DNA of 64,000 nucleotides from positions 62,001-126,000 of the forward strand of contig CAUJDL010000041.1 in the NCBI GenBank assembly GCA_963169635.1, read 5' to 3'. This document shows, one piece after another, positions 9,319 through 18,012 of the stretch. The notes under the pieces are model-generated. The model was not told where the DNA came from. It did no database searches and saw only the letters and a program-made list of their open reading frames with translations. The translations under genes and the position numbers were made by a program. This stretch comes from Bacteroidota bacterium (GTDB lineage: Bacteria; Bacteroidota; Bacteroidia; Chitinophagales; Chitinophagaceae). Numbering within the stretch: the first letter of the stretch is position 1; each line of letters starts with the position of its first letter.

Positions 9319-9690
9319 TTATTCTTCTTTATTTTCTTGTTGCTGATTGATGATTTTTTGTACAAAAGAAGAAATAATAGAAAGTATAATACTAAACCAA
9401 AATGCAGCCCACCAATTTTCTACTGTAAATCCAGGTACTAAAGTAGCTACCCATTTTATCATTAAAATATTTATTACTATTAAAAATATACCAAGTGTAA
9501 AAATGGTGATAGGTATAGTTAATATTATTAAAATAGGTTTTACAAATGTGTTTAATAAACCTAAAACAATAGCAACCAAAATTGCTGTACTTGCACTATT
9601 AATATGTACACCACTTAATAATAACGATGCAATAATTGCTGCTGCAGAGGTTACTAATATTTTGGTAATATATTGTTGTATAATGCTCAT
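9319..9690 (-). CDS. Phage_holin_4_2-type small membrane protein
   Basis: The 123-residue protein has about four membrane helices and the LLNTFVKPILIILTIPIT signature of the family named Phage_holin_4_2 (YvlD-like). Despite the name, these are ordinary chromosomal membrane proteins and no phage genes are nearby. Its start lies only 2 nt after the stop of the upstream M16 partner gene, so it is probably in that operon. A short charged tail (QQQENKEE) ends the protein. Function unknown. Confidence 0.85.
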   Translation of the reverse strand: MSIIQQYITKILVTSAAAIIASLLLSGVHINSASTAILVAIVLGLLNTFVKPILIILTIPITIFTLGIFLIVINILMIKWVATLVPGFTVENWWAAFWFSIILSIISSFVQKIINQQQENKEE

Positions 9691-9692
9691 GC

Positions 9693-10973
9693 TTAAATAA
9701 CAGTTAGTTCATAAAAATCTTCTGGATTTAAATATTTTTTTGCTAAAACCTGTAATTCTTCTGCTGTAATATTTTTTATTGTTGCTATTGAATTGTAAAA
9801 ATAAGTTTCATCTAAATTGTTTAAAATATAATTTCTCCACCTTGGCATAATTTGAAAAGGACCATCTAAAGAACCTAATAAACTACCCAACATAAAATTT
9901 TTTACTAAATGCAATTCTTCTTCACTTATAAGTTCTTTATTTAGCAAATCCATTTCTTTATAAGTTTCTTCAATAGTTGCTTCACAAACATCTCTACCAG
10001 CTTCAGTGCTAATCATCCAGGCAGTTTCGTGTATATGGTTTTGAATAAATGAATGAATGCCATAAGTATAACCTTTATCTTCTCTAATATTTTTCATTAA
10101 ATGACTTCCAAAAAAACCACCAAAAACATTGTTTAACACTTGTGCTTTTGTATAATCTGGATGAAGTTTTGTAGGAAATTTTCTTGCAATACGAATAGCA
10201 CCTTGTACACCATTCTCATCATTAATAATAAATTGTTTTTTAGTAGTAGCACTGGCTAAATGATATTCTTTATTAAATGTTTTATTCGGATTAAGTGGTA
10301 AACTTCCAAAATAAGTATTCATTAATTGTTCAATATCAGAAGGCAGCTTACCTGCGATAAAAATGATACACTTTCCGTTGGTATAATATTCTTTAAAATA
10401 AGCTAACAACTCATCTCTTTCTATTGCTTGATAATCTAATGTAGAGGTATATTTTCCATAAGGATGATGAAAACCATAAACATATTCATCAATTAATCTG
10501 TTAGCTACAAAATCGCATTTCTTTAAATTAATAGCTAATTGTTGTATTTGATTTTTTTTATAAATAGCCAACTCTTCATTAGGAAAAATGCTATCTGTAA
10601 TTAACTCTGCAATTACAGGTAATAAATGAGGTAAATTTTTACTTAAGCTGTGTAAAGAAATAGTAGAAGTTTCATTGTAACAATAACGATTTAAATAAGC
10701 ACCATAATAGGCAAAATGTTCATCTACTTCAAAAGCATTTTTAGTAGTTGTACCATTTTTTAGCATATAGTTAGTAGTAGCTGCAACAATATTTTTTTCT
10801 TCGTACCAATTGCCTGCATAAAAAACAAACTCTATATGCAACACTTCTTGTGTGCCACCATCAATTGTATATACAGATGTTCCATTATCTAATGTAAAGT
10901 GTTGATAGGGATTTAATGTTAAATTAAAATCTATGGCATCAAAAATATTAGGGGCTATTGTTCTGTTTTGCAT
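9693..10973 (-). CDS. M16-family peptidase homologue lacking the zinc motif
   Basis: This 426-residue M16 protein has the two-lobed fold signature, including the C-terminal REDKGYTYGIHSF segment. Where catalytic members carry HxxEH, it reads NYMLKNGTTTKN, so it has no zinc site and should be proteolytically inactive alone. In two-gene M16 systems an inactive subunit supplies the Arg/Tyr substrate-gripping site for the active partner, and the active partner is encoded 24 nt upstream. The two products probably form a heterodimer. There is no signal peptide, suggesting a cytoplasmic or unconventional location. Confidence 0.9.
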   Translation of the reverse strand: MQNRTIAPNIFDAIDFNLTLNPYQHFTLDNGTSVYTIDGGTQEVLHIEFVFYAGNWYEEKNIVAATTNYMLKNGTTTKNAFEVDEHFAYYGAYLNRYCYNETSTISLHSLSKNLPHLLPVIAELITDSIFPNEELAIYKKNQIQQLAINLKKCDFVANRLIDEYVYGFHHPYGKYTSTLDYQAIERDELLAYFKEYYTNGKCIIFIAGKLPSDIEQLMNTYFGSLPLNPNKTFNKEYHLASATTKKQFIINDENGVQGAIRIARKFPTKLHPDYTKAQVLNNVFGGFFGSHLMKNIREDKGYTYGIHSFIQNHIHETAWMISTEAGRDVCEATIEETYKEMDLLNKELISEEELHLVKNFMLGSLLGSLDGPFQIMPRWRNYILNNLDETYFYNSIATIKNITAEELQVLAKKYLNPEDFYELTVI

Positions 10974-10997
10974 TATCTAAAAAAATTTGTATAACTA

Positions 10998-12233
10998 TTA
11001 GTTACTAAAATAGTGAATGGTGCTACAATTATTTTTATTAAAAATAGTTTGTGCATACGCTAAAATATCTTCTGTGCTAATTTCTTGAAATCTTTCTAAT
11101 TCTTTATTTACCAAAGATGCATCGCCTAATAATTCGTATAATGCTAAATTATTTGCTCTGCTCATTATACTAATATCTTCAAATGTTATGATACTTTCTG
11201 TTCTGTTTTTTACTTTAATTAATTCTTGCTGTTGTATTTTTTCTGAAGAAAGTTTTATTAGTTCTTCTTCAATAGCTTTTTCAGCAGCATCTATACTTAC
11301 ACCTTTAGTAAGTTTTCCTTCTATGGTTAAAAGTCCTGGTTCTAAAGAGCCAAAATGAAAACAATTAATATTGGCAAATAATTGTTTTTCTTTTACCAAT
11401 GCTTGATATAAACGAGACGAATTGCCACCACCAAGAATTTCTGTAATTAAATCTGCTGCATAATAACCTTTATTTAAACGAGCATCTATATGCCATGTTT
11501 TTATTAAAGCATCTAAAGGCACATCTGCTTTTAACGATAAAAATTTAGCTTGTTGTTGTTTAGGCTCTGTAGGTATATTTCTACTATATTTTTCTCCAGC
11601 AGGAATATCGCCAAACCATTTTTCTACTAATTGAATAATATTTTTTGTATCTACATTTCCTGCTACAACTAATATAGCATTATTAGGTCTGTAAAATTTT
11701 AAAAAGAAGTTTTTTACATCGTCCATTGTTGCATTTTCTACATGGCTTAATTCTTTACCAATAGTCATCCATTTATAAGGATGAACATCATAAGCCAAAT
11801 CTCTCATTTTATGCCATATATCGCCATAGGGTTTATTGATATAATGTTCTTTAAATTCTTCGCAAACAACTTTACGTTGTACATCTAAACTTTTTTTACT
11901 AAAAGCAAGGCTCAACATTCTATCACTCTCTAACCAAAAAGCAGTTTCAATATTTTGAGCAGGCAATATGCAATAATAATTAGTAAGGTCGTTGGTTGTG
12001 TAAGCATTATTTTCTCCACCTGCACGTTGTAATGGCTCATCATAACTTGGAATATTAATACTACCACCAAACATTAAATGTTCAAATAAATGAGCAAAAC
12101 CAGTTTTGTTTGCATCTTCATCTTTTGCACCTACATTATATAAAATATTTACTACAGCCATTGGTGTGCTTGCATCTTCATGTACCAATAATTTTAAACC
12201 ATTGGATAAAGTATAACTATTGTATTGAATCAT
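10998..12233 (-). CDS. M16-family zinc metallopeptidase, catalytic subunit
   Basis: The 411-residue protein carries the inverted zinc motif HLFEH (HxxEH) near residue 46 and the downstream acidic ligand region VVCEEFKEHY. The rest follows the pitrilysin/mitochondrial processing peptidase fold, with YRPNNAILVVAGNVD as the usual middle segment. It should degrade or process peptides together with the inactive homologue encoded immediately downstream. It is the first gene of an M16-M16-small membrane protein operon and has no obvious signal peptide. The substrate cannot be told from sequence. Confidence 0.93.
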   Translation of the reverse strand: MIQYNSYTLSNGLKLLVHEDASTPMAVVNILYNVGAKDEDANKTGFAHLFEHLMFGGSINIPSYDEPLQRAGGENNAYTTNDLTNYYCILPAQNIETAFWLESDRMLSLAFSKKSLDVQRKVVCEEFKEHYINKPYGDIWHKMRDLAYDVHPYKWMTIGKELSHVENATMDDVKNFFLKFYRPNNAILVVAGNVDTKNIIQLVEKWFGDIPAGEKYSRNIPTEPKQQQAKFLSLKADVPLDALIKTWHIDARLNKGYYAADLITEILGGGNSSRLYQALVKEKQLFANINCFHFGSLEPGLLTIEGKLTKGVSIDAAEKAIEEELIKLSSEKIQQQELIKVKNRTESIITFEDISIMSRANNLALYELLGDASLVNKELERFQEISTEDILAYAQTIFNKNNCSTIHYFSN

Positions 12234-12313
12234 AATGTAGAAAAATATACATGCAGATTATGTTAAAAAATATTTTTTACATAACAGCATTTAAAAATGT
12301 TTAAGTAAATAAT

Positions 12314-13891
12314 TTATTCTATTGGTTTATCTGCTTCGTGTCCTGCATCAAAATCTTCATTATTCATTTTACTTTTTTGAACAAAGAAACGAGCTCCTTC
12401 ATTTTCAATGGTAGAAGTAGATGCAGGCCCAAGAGGTGTTAAATTAGGATTACGGAAATTATAACTATCTGTCCAAACTTCAAATCTTTGAATAGCAAGA
12501 TTGGCTTTTAATTGTATCGTTTCTAAATTACCATTACGGTGTTTAGCAATTTTAACTTCTGTTAATGATTTTGCATCTTCTCCTGCAGACTCTTGTGTTA
12601 AACCATAATATTCTCCTCTATAAATAAACATTACCATATCTGCATCTTGTTCTATTGCACCAGACTCACGTAAATCGCTTAACTGTGGCATTTTATTAGT
12701 TTCTTTACGTGTTTCTACAGCACGACTTAATTGAGATAATGCAATGATAGGAATATTTAATTCTTTTGCTAATGCTTTTAAGCTTCGAGAGATGGTAGAA
12801 ATTTCTTGTTCACGATTTGTATTTCTACTATCGCCAGTACTACTCATTAATTGTAAGTAGTCAATTATTATTAAGCCTACTTTAAATTTATTAACTAATC
12901 TTCTAGCTTTTGCTCTAAATTCAAAAATATTAAGAGCAGCAGTATCATCAATATATAATGGTGCAGCTTCTAATCTTTTAATACCCTTAGATTGAAGTTG
13001 AATATATTCATGATCGTCTAATTGTCCTCTAGAAATTTTGTGTAAAGGAATTTCACTTTCAGCACTTAAAATACGTTGTACCAATTGTCCTGCACTCATT
13101 TCTAAACTAAAGAAACCAACAGGTACAGGCTTTATAGGGTCTAATGCTGCATTACGTGCAAGGTTTAATGCAAATGCAGTTTTACCCATTGAAGGACGAG
13201 CAGCTAAAATAATTAAATCTGTTGGTTGCCATCCATAAGTTACTTTATCTAAATTACTAAAACCACTGGTTACACCACTGATAGATTCTGATTTAGTTCT
13301 TAAATAATCTATACGATTAATTGTAGTAGTTAATACAGTACCAATATCTTCAAAATTTTTCTTTAAATAGTTATTGGTAATGTTAAACATTTTTGTTTCG
13401 CTATCATCTAATAAATCAAATACATCTGTACTGTCTTCATAAGCATCACCTATAATTTCGCCACTAATTCTTATTAATTCTCTTTGAATAAATTTTTGTA
13501 AAACTATTCTTGCATGTGCATCAATATTAGCAGTACTTACTACTGCATTGGTAAGTTTAGTAATAAAATATGGACCACCAACAATTTCTAATTGGTCTTT
13601 TTTCTTTAGCTCTTCTATAACAGTTAAAATATCTATGGGAATGCTGCGTTGCTGCATATCCTGCATAGCTTTAAAAATCATTTGATGAGCTTCTACATAA
13701 AAACATTCTGGTTTTAAGTTTACATCTGTAACAGAATCAAAAGCACTTTTCTCTAGCAATATAGCACCCAAAACAGCTTCTTCTAATTCTCTTGCTTGAG
13801 GGGGAATTTTACCATAAACCATTGTACTTAAATCAATGGCACTTTTTCTTCTTTTTTTATTATCTCGTCCTAGGTTACTTACTATTTCCAT
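12314..13891 (-). CDS. dnaB: Replicative DNA helicase
   Basis: DnaB is the hexameric helicase that unwinds DNA at the replication fork. An N-terminal DnaB domain (ELEEAVLGAILLEK) precedes the RecA-like ATPase with Walker A (AARPSMGKTAFALNLA), Walker B (LIIIDYLQLMSS) and the GAIEQDADMVMFIYR segment. At 525 residues it is full length with no intein. The N-terminus carries about 30 extra residues with a basic patch (RDNKKRRK), and the C-terminus has an acidic tail. It reads away from the 433-bp gap that separates it from the hydrolase. Confidence 0.97.
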   Translation of the reverse strand: MEIVSNLGRDNKKRRKSAIDLSTMVYGKIPPQARELEEAVLGAILLEKSAFDSVTDVNLKPECFYVEAHQMIFKAMQDMQQRSIPIDILTVIEELKKKDQLEIVGGPYFITKLTNAVVSTANIDAHARIVLQKFIQRELIRISGEIIGDAYEDSTDVFDLLDDSETKMFNITNNYLKKNFEDIGTVLTTTINRIDYLRTKSESISGVTSGFSNLDKVTYGWQPTDLIILAARPSMGKTAFALNLARNAALDPIKPVPVGFFSLEMSAGQLVQRILSAESEIPLHKISRGQLDDHEYIQLQSKGIKRLEAAPLYIDDTAALNIFEFRAKARRLVNKFKVGLIIIDYLQLMSSTGDSRNTNREQEISTISRSLKALAKELNIPIIALSQLSRAVETRKETNKMPQLSDLRESGAIEQDADMVMFIYRGEYYGLTQESAGEDAKSLTEVKIAKHRNGNLETIQLKANLAIQRFEVWTDSYNFRNPNLTPLGPASTSTIENEGARFFVQKSKMNNEDFDAGHEADKPIE

Positions 13892-14324
13892 TGTTTAGTT
13901 TAAAAAATTAATGAGGTTAGTTGTATTTTTCTTTCTAAATAATTTTTATAGATTTTTTACTAAAAATTTTGAAAGAGAAACGAATATGAAGCAGAAAAAG
14001 AGGACTAAAAAATATTTCTCAATAGTTTTTATTTCACAGTAATTCACATTTATTTTCAGCTTTTTTATGGCTTATTTCACTCTTTTTTGTAGCTTTTCCA
14101 CAAATTACAAAACTTATTCTAAATAAATGGCTAATTGTGCACAAATATTGTGCAGAAAGATTTTTTAATAAAACAGGGTATTATTTGCAAAATAAGTTGT
14201 AACTAAGAGGGCAGTTTTTTTAACGATTTTAATGAAAGTTTTGCGTAAAAACCTGTTAAAAAGATTATTTCATAAGGGCTTAGGCAGCGTTTTTAAAAAT
14301 GTATATTTAGCAAATTAAAATGTA
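13892..14324. other. AT-rich intergenic region between divergent dnaB and hydrolase
   Basis: This is the only gap over 300 bp. I see no ORF, tRNA or structured RNA. It is very AT-rich and holds TTTTCCACA (14094), TAATTCACA (14040) and the palindrome TTGTGCACAA (14135), which are near matches to the DnaA box TTATNCACA. A TATATTTA box at about 14302 could serve the hydrolase. It must contain divergent promoters; anything more is speculative. Confidence 0.5.
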
Positions 14325-15152
14325 ATGAGAAACTATTTTAAAACCAATTAAAAACAAATAACCATCAGCAGTATTATTGTTTATATAATTATAGGTATTG
14401 TAACACTTTCTGTAATTGCTTATTTTTTACAGGAAAAATTAATCTTTAAACCCGAACATTTAAAGCAAGATTTTAGGTTTAAATATGATATTCCGTTTGC
14501 TGAATTATTTTTTAATATAGAAACAGGAGTAAGTATTAATGGACTTCATTTTTTTAGAGAAAATCCATCAGGACTTATTTTATATTTTCATGGAAATACA
14601 AAAAGCATAAAAGGTTGGGCAAAATATGCAAGAGATTTTTATAGATATAATTACGATGTAGTTTTAGTAGATTATAGAGGCTTTGGAAAAAGTACAGGAA
14701 AAAGAAGTGAGAAAGAAATGCTAAGCGATATGCAATTTGTATATGATGAGCTAAAGAAAAAATATCCTGAATATCATTTATTAGTTTATGGCAGAAGCAT
14801 GGGTAGCGGTTTTGCAACAAAAATTGCTTGCGATAATAAACCACGTTATTTAATTTTAGATGCACCTTATTATAGTTTTAAAAAAGTGGTAGAAAGGTTT
14901 TTACCCATTTTACCAGTAAGATATATTTTACGTTATCACTTAAGAACAGATAAATGGATTAGAAAAGTTAATTGCCATATTTATATAATTCATGGTACTA
15001 AAGATTGGTTAATACCTATTTCGCAAAGTGAAAAACTACAAAAATTAAATCCTTCAAAAATTACATTAATTAAAATACAGAATGGTGGGCATAATAACTT
15101 ACCAATGTTTAATGAGTATCATAATTTTATTAGAGATATTTTAAAAGAATAA
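14325..15152 (+). pseudogene. Alpha/beta hydrolase interrupted by an in-frame TAA at codon 9
   Basis: The track lists only 144 residues from 14718, but the frame is coding well upstream. From the ATG at 14325 it reads MRNYFKTN, then TAA (14349-14351), then a membrane segment (ISSIIVYIIIGIVTLSVIAY) and FLQEKLIFKP, the usual N-terminus of membrane-anchored BEM46/YfhR-type hydrolases. Catalytic features are intact: oxyanion YFHGN, nucleophile elbow GRSMG, acid in GTKDWLIP and His in GGHNN. No ATG lies between the stop and the membrane segment. A single A-to-T change (AAA to TAA) would explain it. Alternatives are a sequencing error or initiation at an ATT/ATA codon after the stop. Confidence 0.75.
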
Positions 15153-15198
15153 TAAATACTCTTTTCCTTAAGCGAAAACAAAATGTAGCAGAATAGAA

Positions 15199-15206
15199 TA
15201 TCTTTG
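15199..15206 (+). promoter_or_regulatory. Predicted -7 box of the DUF2480 gene, next to the start codon
   Basis: TATCTTTG matches TAnnTTTG and ends 4 nt before the ATG at 15211, which predicts a leaderless or nearly leaderless transcript. Confidence 0.45.
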
Positions 15207-15210
15207 TACA

Positions 15211-15717
15211 ATGTCAGAAGTTTTTGTAAATAAAGTAGCCGAAAGCGGTATTGTAACAATAGATTTAGAAATGTATTACCCTAGAGAATCAATAGAAATA
15301 TTTGATTTAAAAGATTTTCTTTTTATGGGGTTAATATTAAAAGAAAAAGAATTTAGAGCTGCATTACAAAATGTAAATTGGCAAAATTATCAAAACAAAA
15401 TTGTAGGCATTACTTGCACTACAGATGCTATAATTCCTGTTTGGGCTTATATGTTAGTAGCTACATATTTACAATCAGAAGCATCTTATGTAACTACAGG
15501 AACACAAGAAGATATTGCCCATCAAATTTTATTACAAAGAATTAATAGTATTGATGTATCTGAATATACAGATAAAAGAGTTGTTATAAAAGGCTGTGGC
15601 GATATTGCTATACCAGCTTTAGCTTATACTGCTATTACATTTAAATTAAAGCCAGTAGTAAAAAGTATTATGTATGGCGAACCTTGCAGTACAGTGCCTA
15701 TTTACAAAAGAAAATAA
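15211..15717 (+). CDS. DUF2480 family protein
   Basis: The 168-residue soluble protein matches DUF2480 along its whole length (YYPRESIEIFDLKDFLFMGL at the start, VVIKGCGDIAIPALAY near the end). The family is restricted largely to Bacteroidota and has no known function. Two conserved-looking Cys lie in ITCTTDA and KGCGD. The gene stands alone between the broken hydrolase and the peroxiredoxin operon, with a candidate promoter abutting the start codon. Confidence 0.9.
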   Translation: MSEVFVNKVAESGIVTIDLEMYYPRESIEIFDLKDFLFMGLILKEKEFRAALQNVNWQNYQNKIVGITCTTDAIIPVWAYMLVATYLQSEASYVTTGTQEDIAHQILLQRINSIDVSEYTDKRVVIKGCGDIAIPALAYTAITFKLKPVVKSIMYGEPCSTVPIYKRK

Positions 15718-15849
15718 GTTTTTTTTTACAAAACACATCTATCACTTCAAGCTACTTTTAATAGATATCAGCAATGTCTTATTAAATAATTAATAGCATT
15801 TGTCTATTAGCTATCAATTAAAACAATACTTTACAAACAGATAGTTTGG

Positions 15850-15857
15850 TAAGTTTG
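15850..15857 (+). promoter_or_regulatory. Predicted -7 box of the peroxiredoxin operon
   Basis: TAAGTTTG matches TAnnTTTG and lies 33 nt before the ATG at 15891. It overlaps the track's extended TTG start, which supports the later ATG start. Confidence 0.4.
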
Positions 15858-15890
15858 CACTATCAATTAGTTAACAATAAAAAAATTATT

Positions 15891-16523
15891 ATGGCATTAG
15901 TAGGAAAACAGTTTCCAAACATTGCAGTAAATGCAATTACAGACTTAGGAGATACTTTTAAATTAAATGTATTAGAAGAAGCAAAAAACAAACACAAAAA
16001 AGTTTTATTATTCTGGTATCCAAAAGATTTCACTTTTGTATGCCCAACAGAATTACATGCTTTTCAAGCAGCAATGGCAGAGTTTGATAAAAGAAATACT
16101 ATTGTAATAGGTGCATCTTGCGATACAGCACAAGTACATTTTGCTTGGTTAAATACACCAAAAGATCAAGGAGGCATTGAAGGTGTTACATATCCAATTT
16201 TAGCAGATACACACAGAGCATTAGCAGAAGCATTAGATATTTTAGATACAGAATATTTATTAAATGATGACGATACTGAAGAAATTACAGGAGATAATGT
16301 AACTTATAGAGCAACATATTTAATTGATGAAACAGGAAAAATATTTCATGAAAGTGTTAATGATATGCCATTAGGCAGAAATGTACATGAATATTTACGT
16401 TTAATAGATGCTTATACACATGTACAAAAACATGGAGAAGTTTGCCCTGCAAATTGGGAAGAAGGAAAAGAAGCTATGCAAGCAGATAGAAAAGGTGTAG
16501 CTACATATTTATCTAACAATTAA
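15891..16523 (+). CDS. Peroxiredoxin (AhpC/Prx1 type, 2-Cys)
   Basis: This enzyme reduces hydrogen peroxide and organic hydroperoxides through paired cysteines. The peroxidatic Cys is in FTFVCPTELHAFQ and the resolving Cys in GEVCPANWEEG; both motifs are intact. I chose the ATG at 15891 (MALVGKQFPN, 210 residues) over the track's TTG because the extension overlaps the promoter box and is not family-like. The next gene, 11 nt away, encodes a thioredoxin that could serve as reductant, followed by DUF6952, so the three form an oxidative-stress operon. Confidence 0.95.
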   Translation: MALVGKQFPNIAVNAITDLGDTFKLNVLEEAKNKHKKVLLFWYPKDFTFVCPTELHAFQAAMAEFDKRNTIVIGASCDTAQVHFAWLNTPKDQGGIEGVTYPILADTHRALAEALDILDTEYLLNDDDTEEITGDNVTYRATYLIDETGKIFHESVNDMPLGRNVHEYLRLIDAYTHVQKHGEVCPANWEEGKEAMQADRKGVATYLSNN

Positions 16524-16534
16524 TTTTTTAAAAA

Positions 16535-16849
16535 ATGTATTTAGAATTAACAGAAGATAATTTACAAACAATGGTAGCCAGCAACAAAAAAGTGATGGTA
16601 CAATATGGTGCAGGCTGGTGTGGCAATTGCAGAATAATGAAACCAAAGTTTAAAAAATTAGCTTCAGAAAATGAAGAAGTAGCTTTTATTTATGTAGATG
16701 CTGAAAAAATGCCAGAATCTCGTAAATTGGCTAAAGTAAATAACTTGCCAACATTTGCATCTTTTGTAGATGGTGCATTTATTAATCAAGTACAAACAAA
16801 TAAACCGGAAGAGTTAAATAATTTATTTCATGAGATTACCAATAATTAG
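16535..16849 (+). CDS. Thioredoxin-family protein
   Basis: The 104-residue protein is a single thioredoxin fold with the active site WCGNC (a WCxxC variant, with GN replacing GP), followed by RIMKPKF. The cis-Pro is in NNLPTF. It lacks a signal peptide, so it acts in the cytoplasm. Its place directly after the peroxiredoxin suggests that it recycles that enzyme. The 3' end overlaps the DUF6952 start by 20 nt, pointing to translational coupling. Confidence 0.93.
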   Translation: MYLELTEDNLQTMVASNKKVMVQYGAGWCGNCRIMKPKFKKLASENEEVAFIYVDAEKMPESRKLAKVNNLPTFASFVDGAFINQVQTNKPEELNNLFHEITNN

Positions 16850-17078
16850 ACAACTATATCAAACAACACCTACAGATAAATTATCTGTAACATTAGATGT
16901 TTTAGAAACATTAACAGAAGCAAGAGGAATTAAAGAAGAAGAATTAAATATAATAGGCGAATTAATTACCAATATTTGTGGTGCTTTAGAAGTTCACCAA
17001 ATGGTAAGTGAAGGAATGAAAGAAAGTGAAGCATTAAATGTATTTGCACAAAAAGTTTTAGGTTCAATAGATAAATAA
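16830..17078 (+). CDS. DUF6952-like small protein
   Basis: The 82-residue mostly helical protein (TPTDKLSVTLDVLETLTEARGI) resembles DUF6952, which I recall as the usual third gene of Bacteroidota peroxiredoxin-thioredoxin operons. It overlaps the thioredoxin gene by 20 nt in another frame. Its function is unknown; context suggests an accessory role in peroxide defence. A large terminator hairpin follows. Confidence 0.75.
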   Translation: MRLPIIRQLYQTTPTDKLSVTLDVLETLTEARGIKEEELNIIGELITNICGALEVHQMVSEGMKESEALNVFAQKVLGSIDK

Positions 17079-17102
17079 GTAAAGTTTACTTGTACAAATT
17101 AT

Positions 17103-17157
17103 ACTGCATCGGGATTTCTCTTTTTTAAAAAGGGTTAATTGCTCGGTGCAGTTTTTT
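17103..17157 (+). terminator. Terminator of the peroxiredoxin operon
   Basis: ACTGCATCG pairs with CGGTGCAGT (9 bp with one G-U), enclosing an inner CTCTTTT/AAAAGGG hairpin, and is followed by a run of T. It lies 24 nt after the DUF6952 stop. Confidence 0.7.
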
Positions 17158-17195
17158 ATTTTTAAACTTTTGTTATTTACACAGTAGTTTACAAT

Positions 17196-17203
17196 TAGAT
17201 TTG
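17196..17203 (+). promoter_or_regulatory. Predicted -7 box of kdsB
   Basis: TAGATTTG matches TAnnTTTG, 23 nt before the ATG at 17227. A TTTG lies 23 nt upstream, slightly farther than the usual 19-21. Confidence 0.4.
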
Positions 17204-17226
17204 CTTTGTAAAATATTTTAAAGAAT

Positions 17227-17943
17227 ATGAAAAAAGCTGCGTTTATTCCTGCTCGTTATGCTGCTACTCGTTTTCCTGCAAAGCTAATGCAGTTATTAGG
17301 CAACAAAACAGTTATTAGACATACATATGATAATACCATTGCTACAGGTTTGTTTGATGAAGTTTGGGTTGTTACAGATAGCGAAATTATTTTTAATGAA
17401 ATTACCAATCATGGTGGCAAAGCAATGATGAGCAAAAAACCACACGAAAGTGGTAGTGATAGAATTGCAGAAGCTGTAGAAAATTTAGCTGTAGATATTG
17501 TAGTAAACGTACAAGGCGATGAGCCTTTTGTAAAAAAAGAACCTTTAGAAAAATTATTAGCAGCATTTAATGATAATACAGTTCAGGTAGCTAGTTTAAT
17601 GCAAGTATTACACGATGAAAAACAAATTAACGATGCTAATTATGTAAAAGTTGCTGTAGATAAAAATATGAATAGCTTAATGTTTAGTCGTTCGCCAATA
17701 CCTTATCATAGAAATAAAGAAATATCGCCAATTTATTATGAACATATTGGGGTATATGCTTTTAAAAAACAAGCATTACTAAACTTTACAAAATGGCCAA
17801 TATCTCCTTTAGAAAATGCAGAAAAAATTGAGTGTTTACGCTATTTAGAAAATGGTATTTTATTAAAAATGGTCGTTACAGAATATATGGGTGTAGAAAT
17901 TGATACACCAGAAGATTTAGAAAAAGCAAAACAATTTTTGTAA
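17227..17943 (+). CDS. kdsB: 3-deoxy-manno-octulosonate cytidylyltransferase
   Basis: KdsB makes CMP-KDO from CTP and KDO, the activated sugar for the inner core of lipopolysaccharide. The 238-residue protein shows the nucleotide-binding start (FIPARYAATRFPAKLMQLLG), VQGDEPFV and the C-terminal EIDTPEDLEKAKQ typical of the family. It is full length and monocistronic, with its own promoter box and a strong terminator. With lpxD in the same window it indicates a KDO-containing LPS or lipooligosaccharide. Confidence 0.96.
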   Translation: MKKAAFIPARYAATRFPAKLMQLLGNKTVIRHTYDNTIATGLFDEVWVVTDSEIIFNEITNHGGKAMMSKKPHESGSDRIAEAVENLAVDIVVNVQGDEPFVKKEPLEKLLAAFNDNTVQVASLMQVLHDEKQINDANYVKVAVDKNMNSLMFSRSPIPYHRNKEISPIYYEHIGVYAFKKQALLNFTKWPISPLENAEKIECLRYLENGILLKMVVTEYMGVEIDTPEDLEKAKQFL

Positions 17944-17961
17944 ACAATAGTGATGAAAAAT

Positions 17962-17991
17962 AAAAAGCTGCTTAATTTAAGCAGCTTTTTT
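17962..17991. terminator. Bidirectional terminator between kdsB and the Bax-inhibitor-like gene
   Basis: AAAAAGCTGCTTAA pairs with TTAAGCAGCTTTTT, giving a GC-cored hairpin with A and T tracts on its two sides. It can end transcription of both convergent genes. Confidence 0.9.
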
Positions 17992-18012
17992 AATGTGATG
18001 TTTTTAAAATTA

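Noticed and set aside
9319-9690. Prophage remnant suggested by the holin family name
   Set aside because: The family is chromosomal and widespread, and no other phage gene is present.
14718-15152. Short hydrolase starting at the track ATG
   Set aside because: It would lack the oxyanion HGN and the membrane anchor, both encoded in frame upstream.
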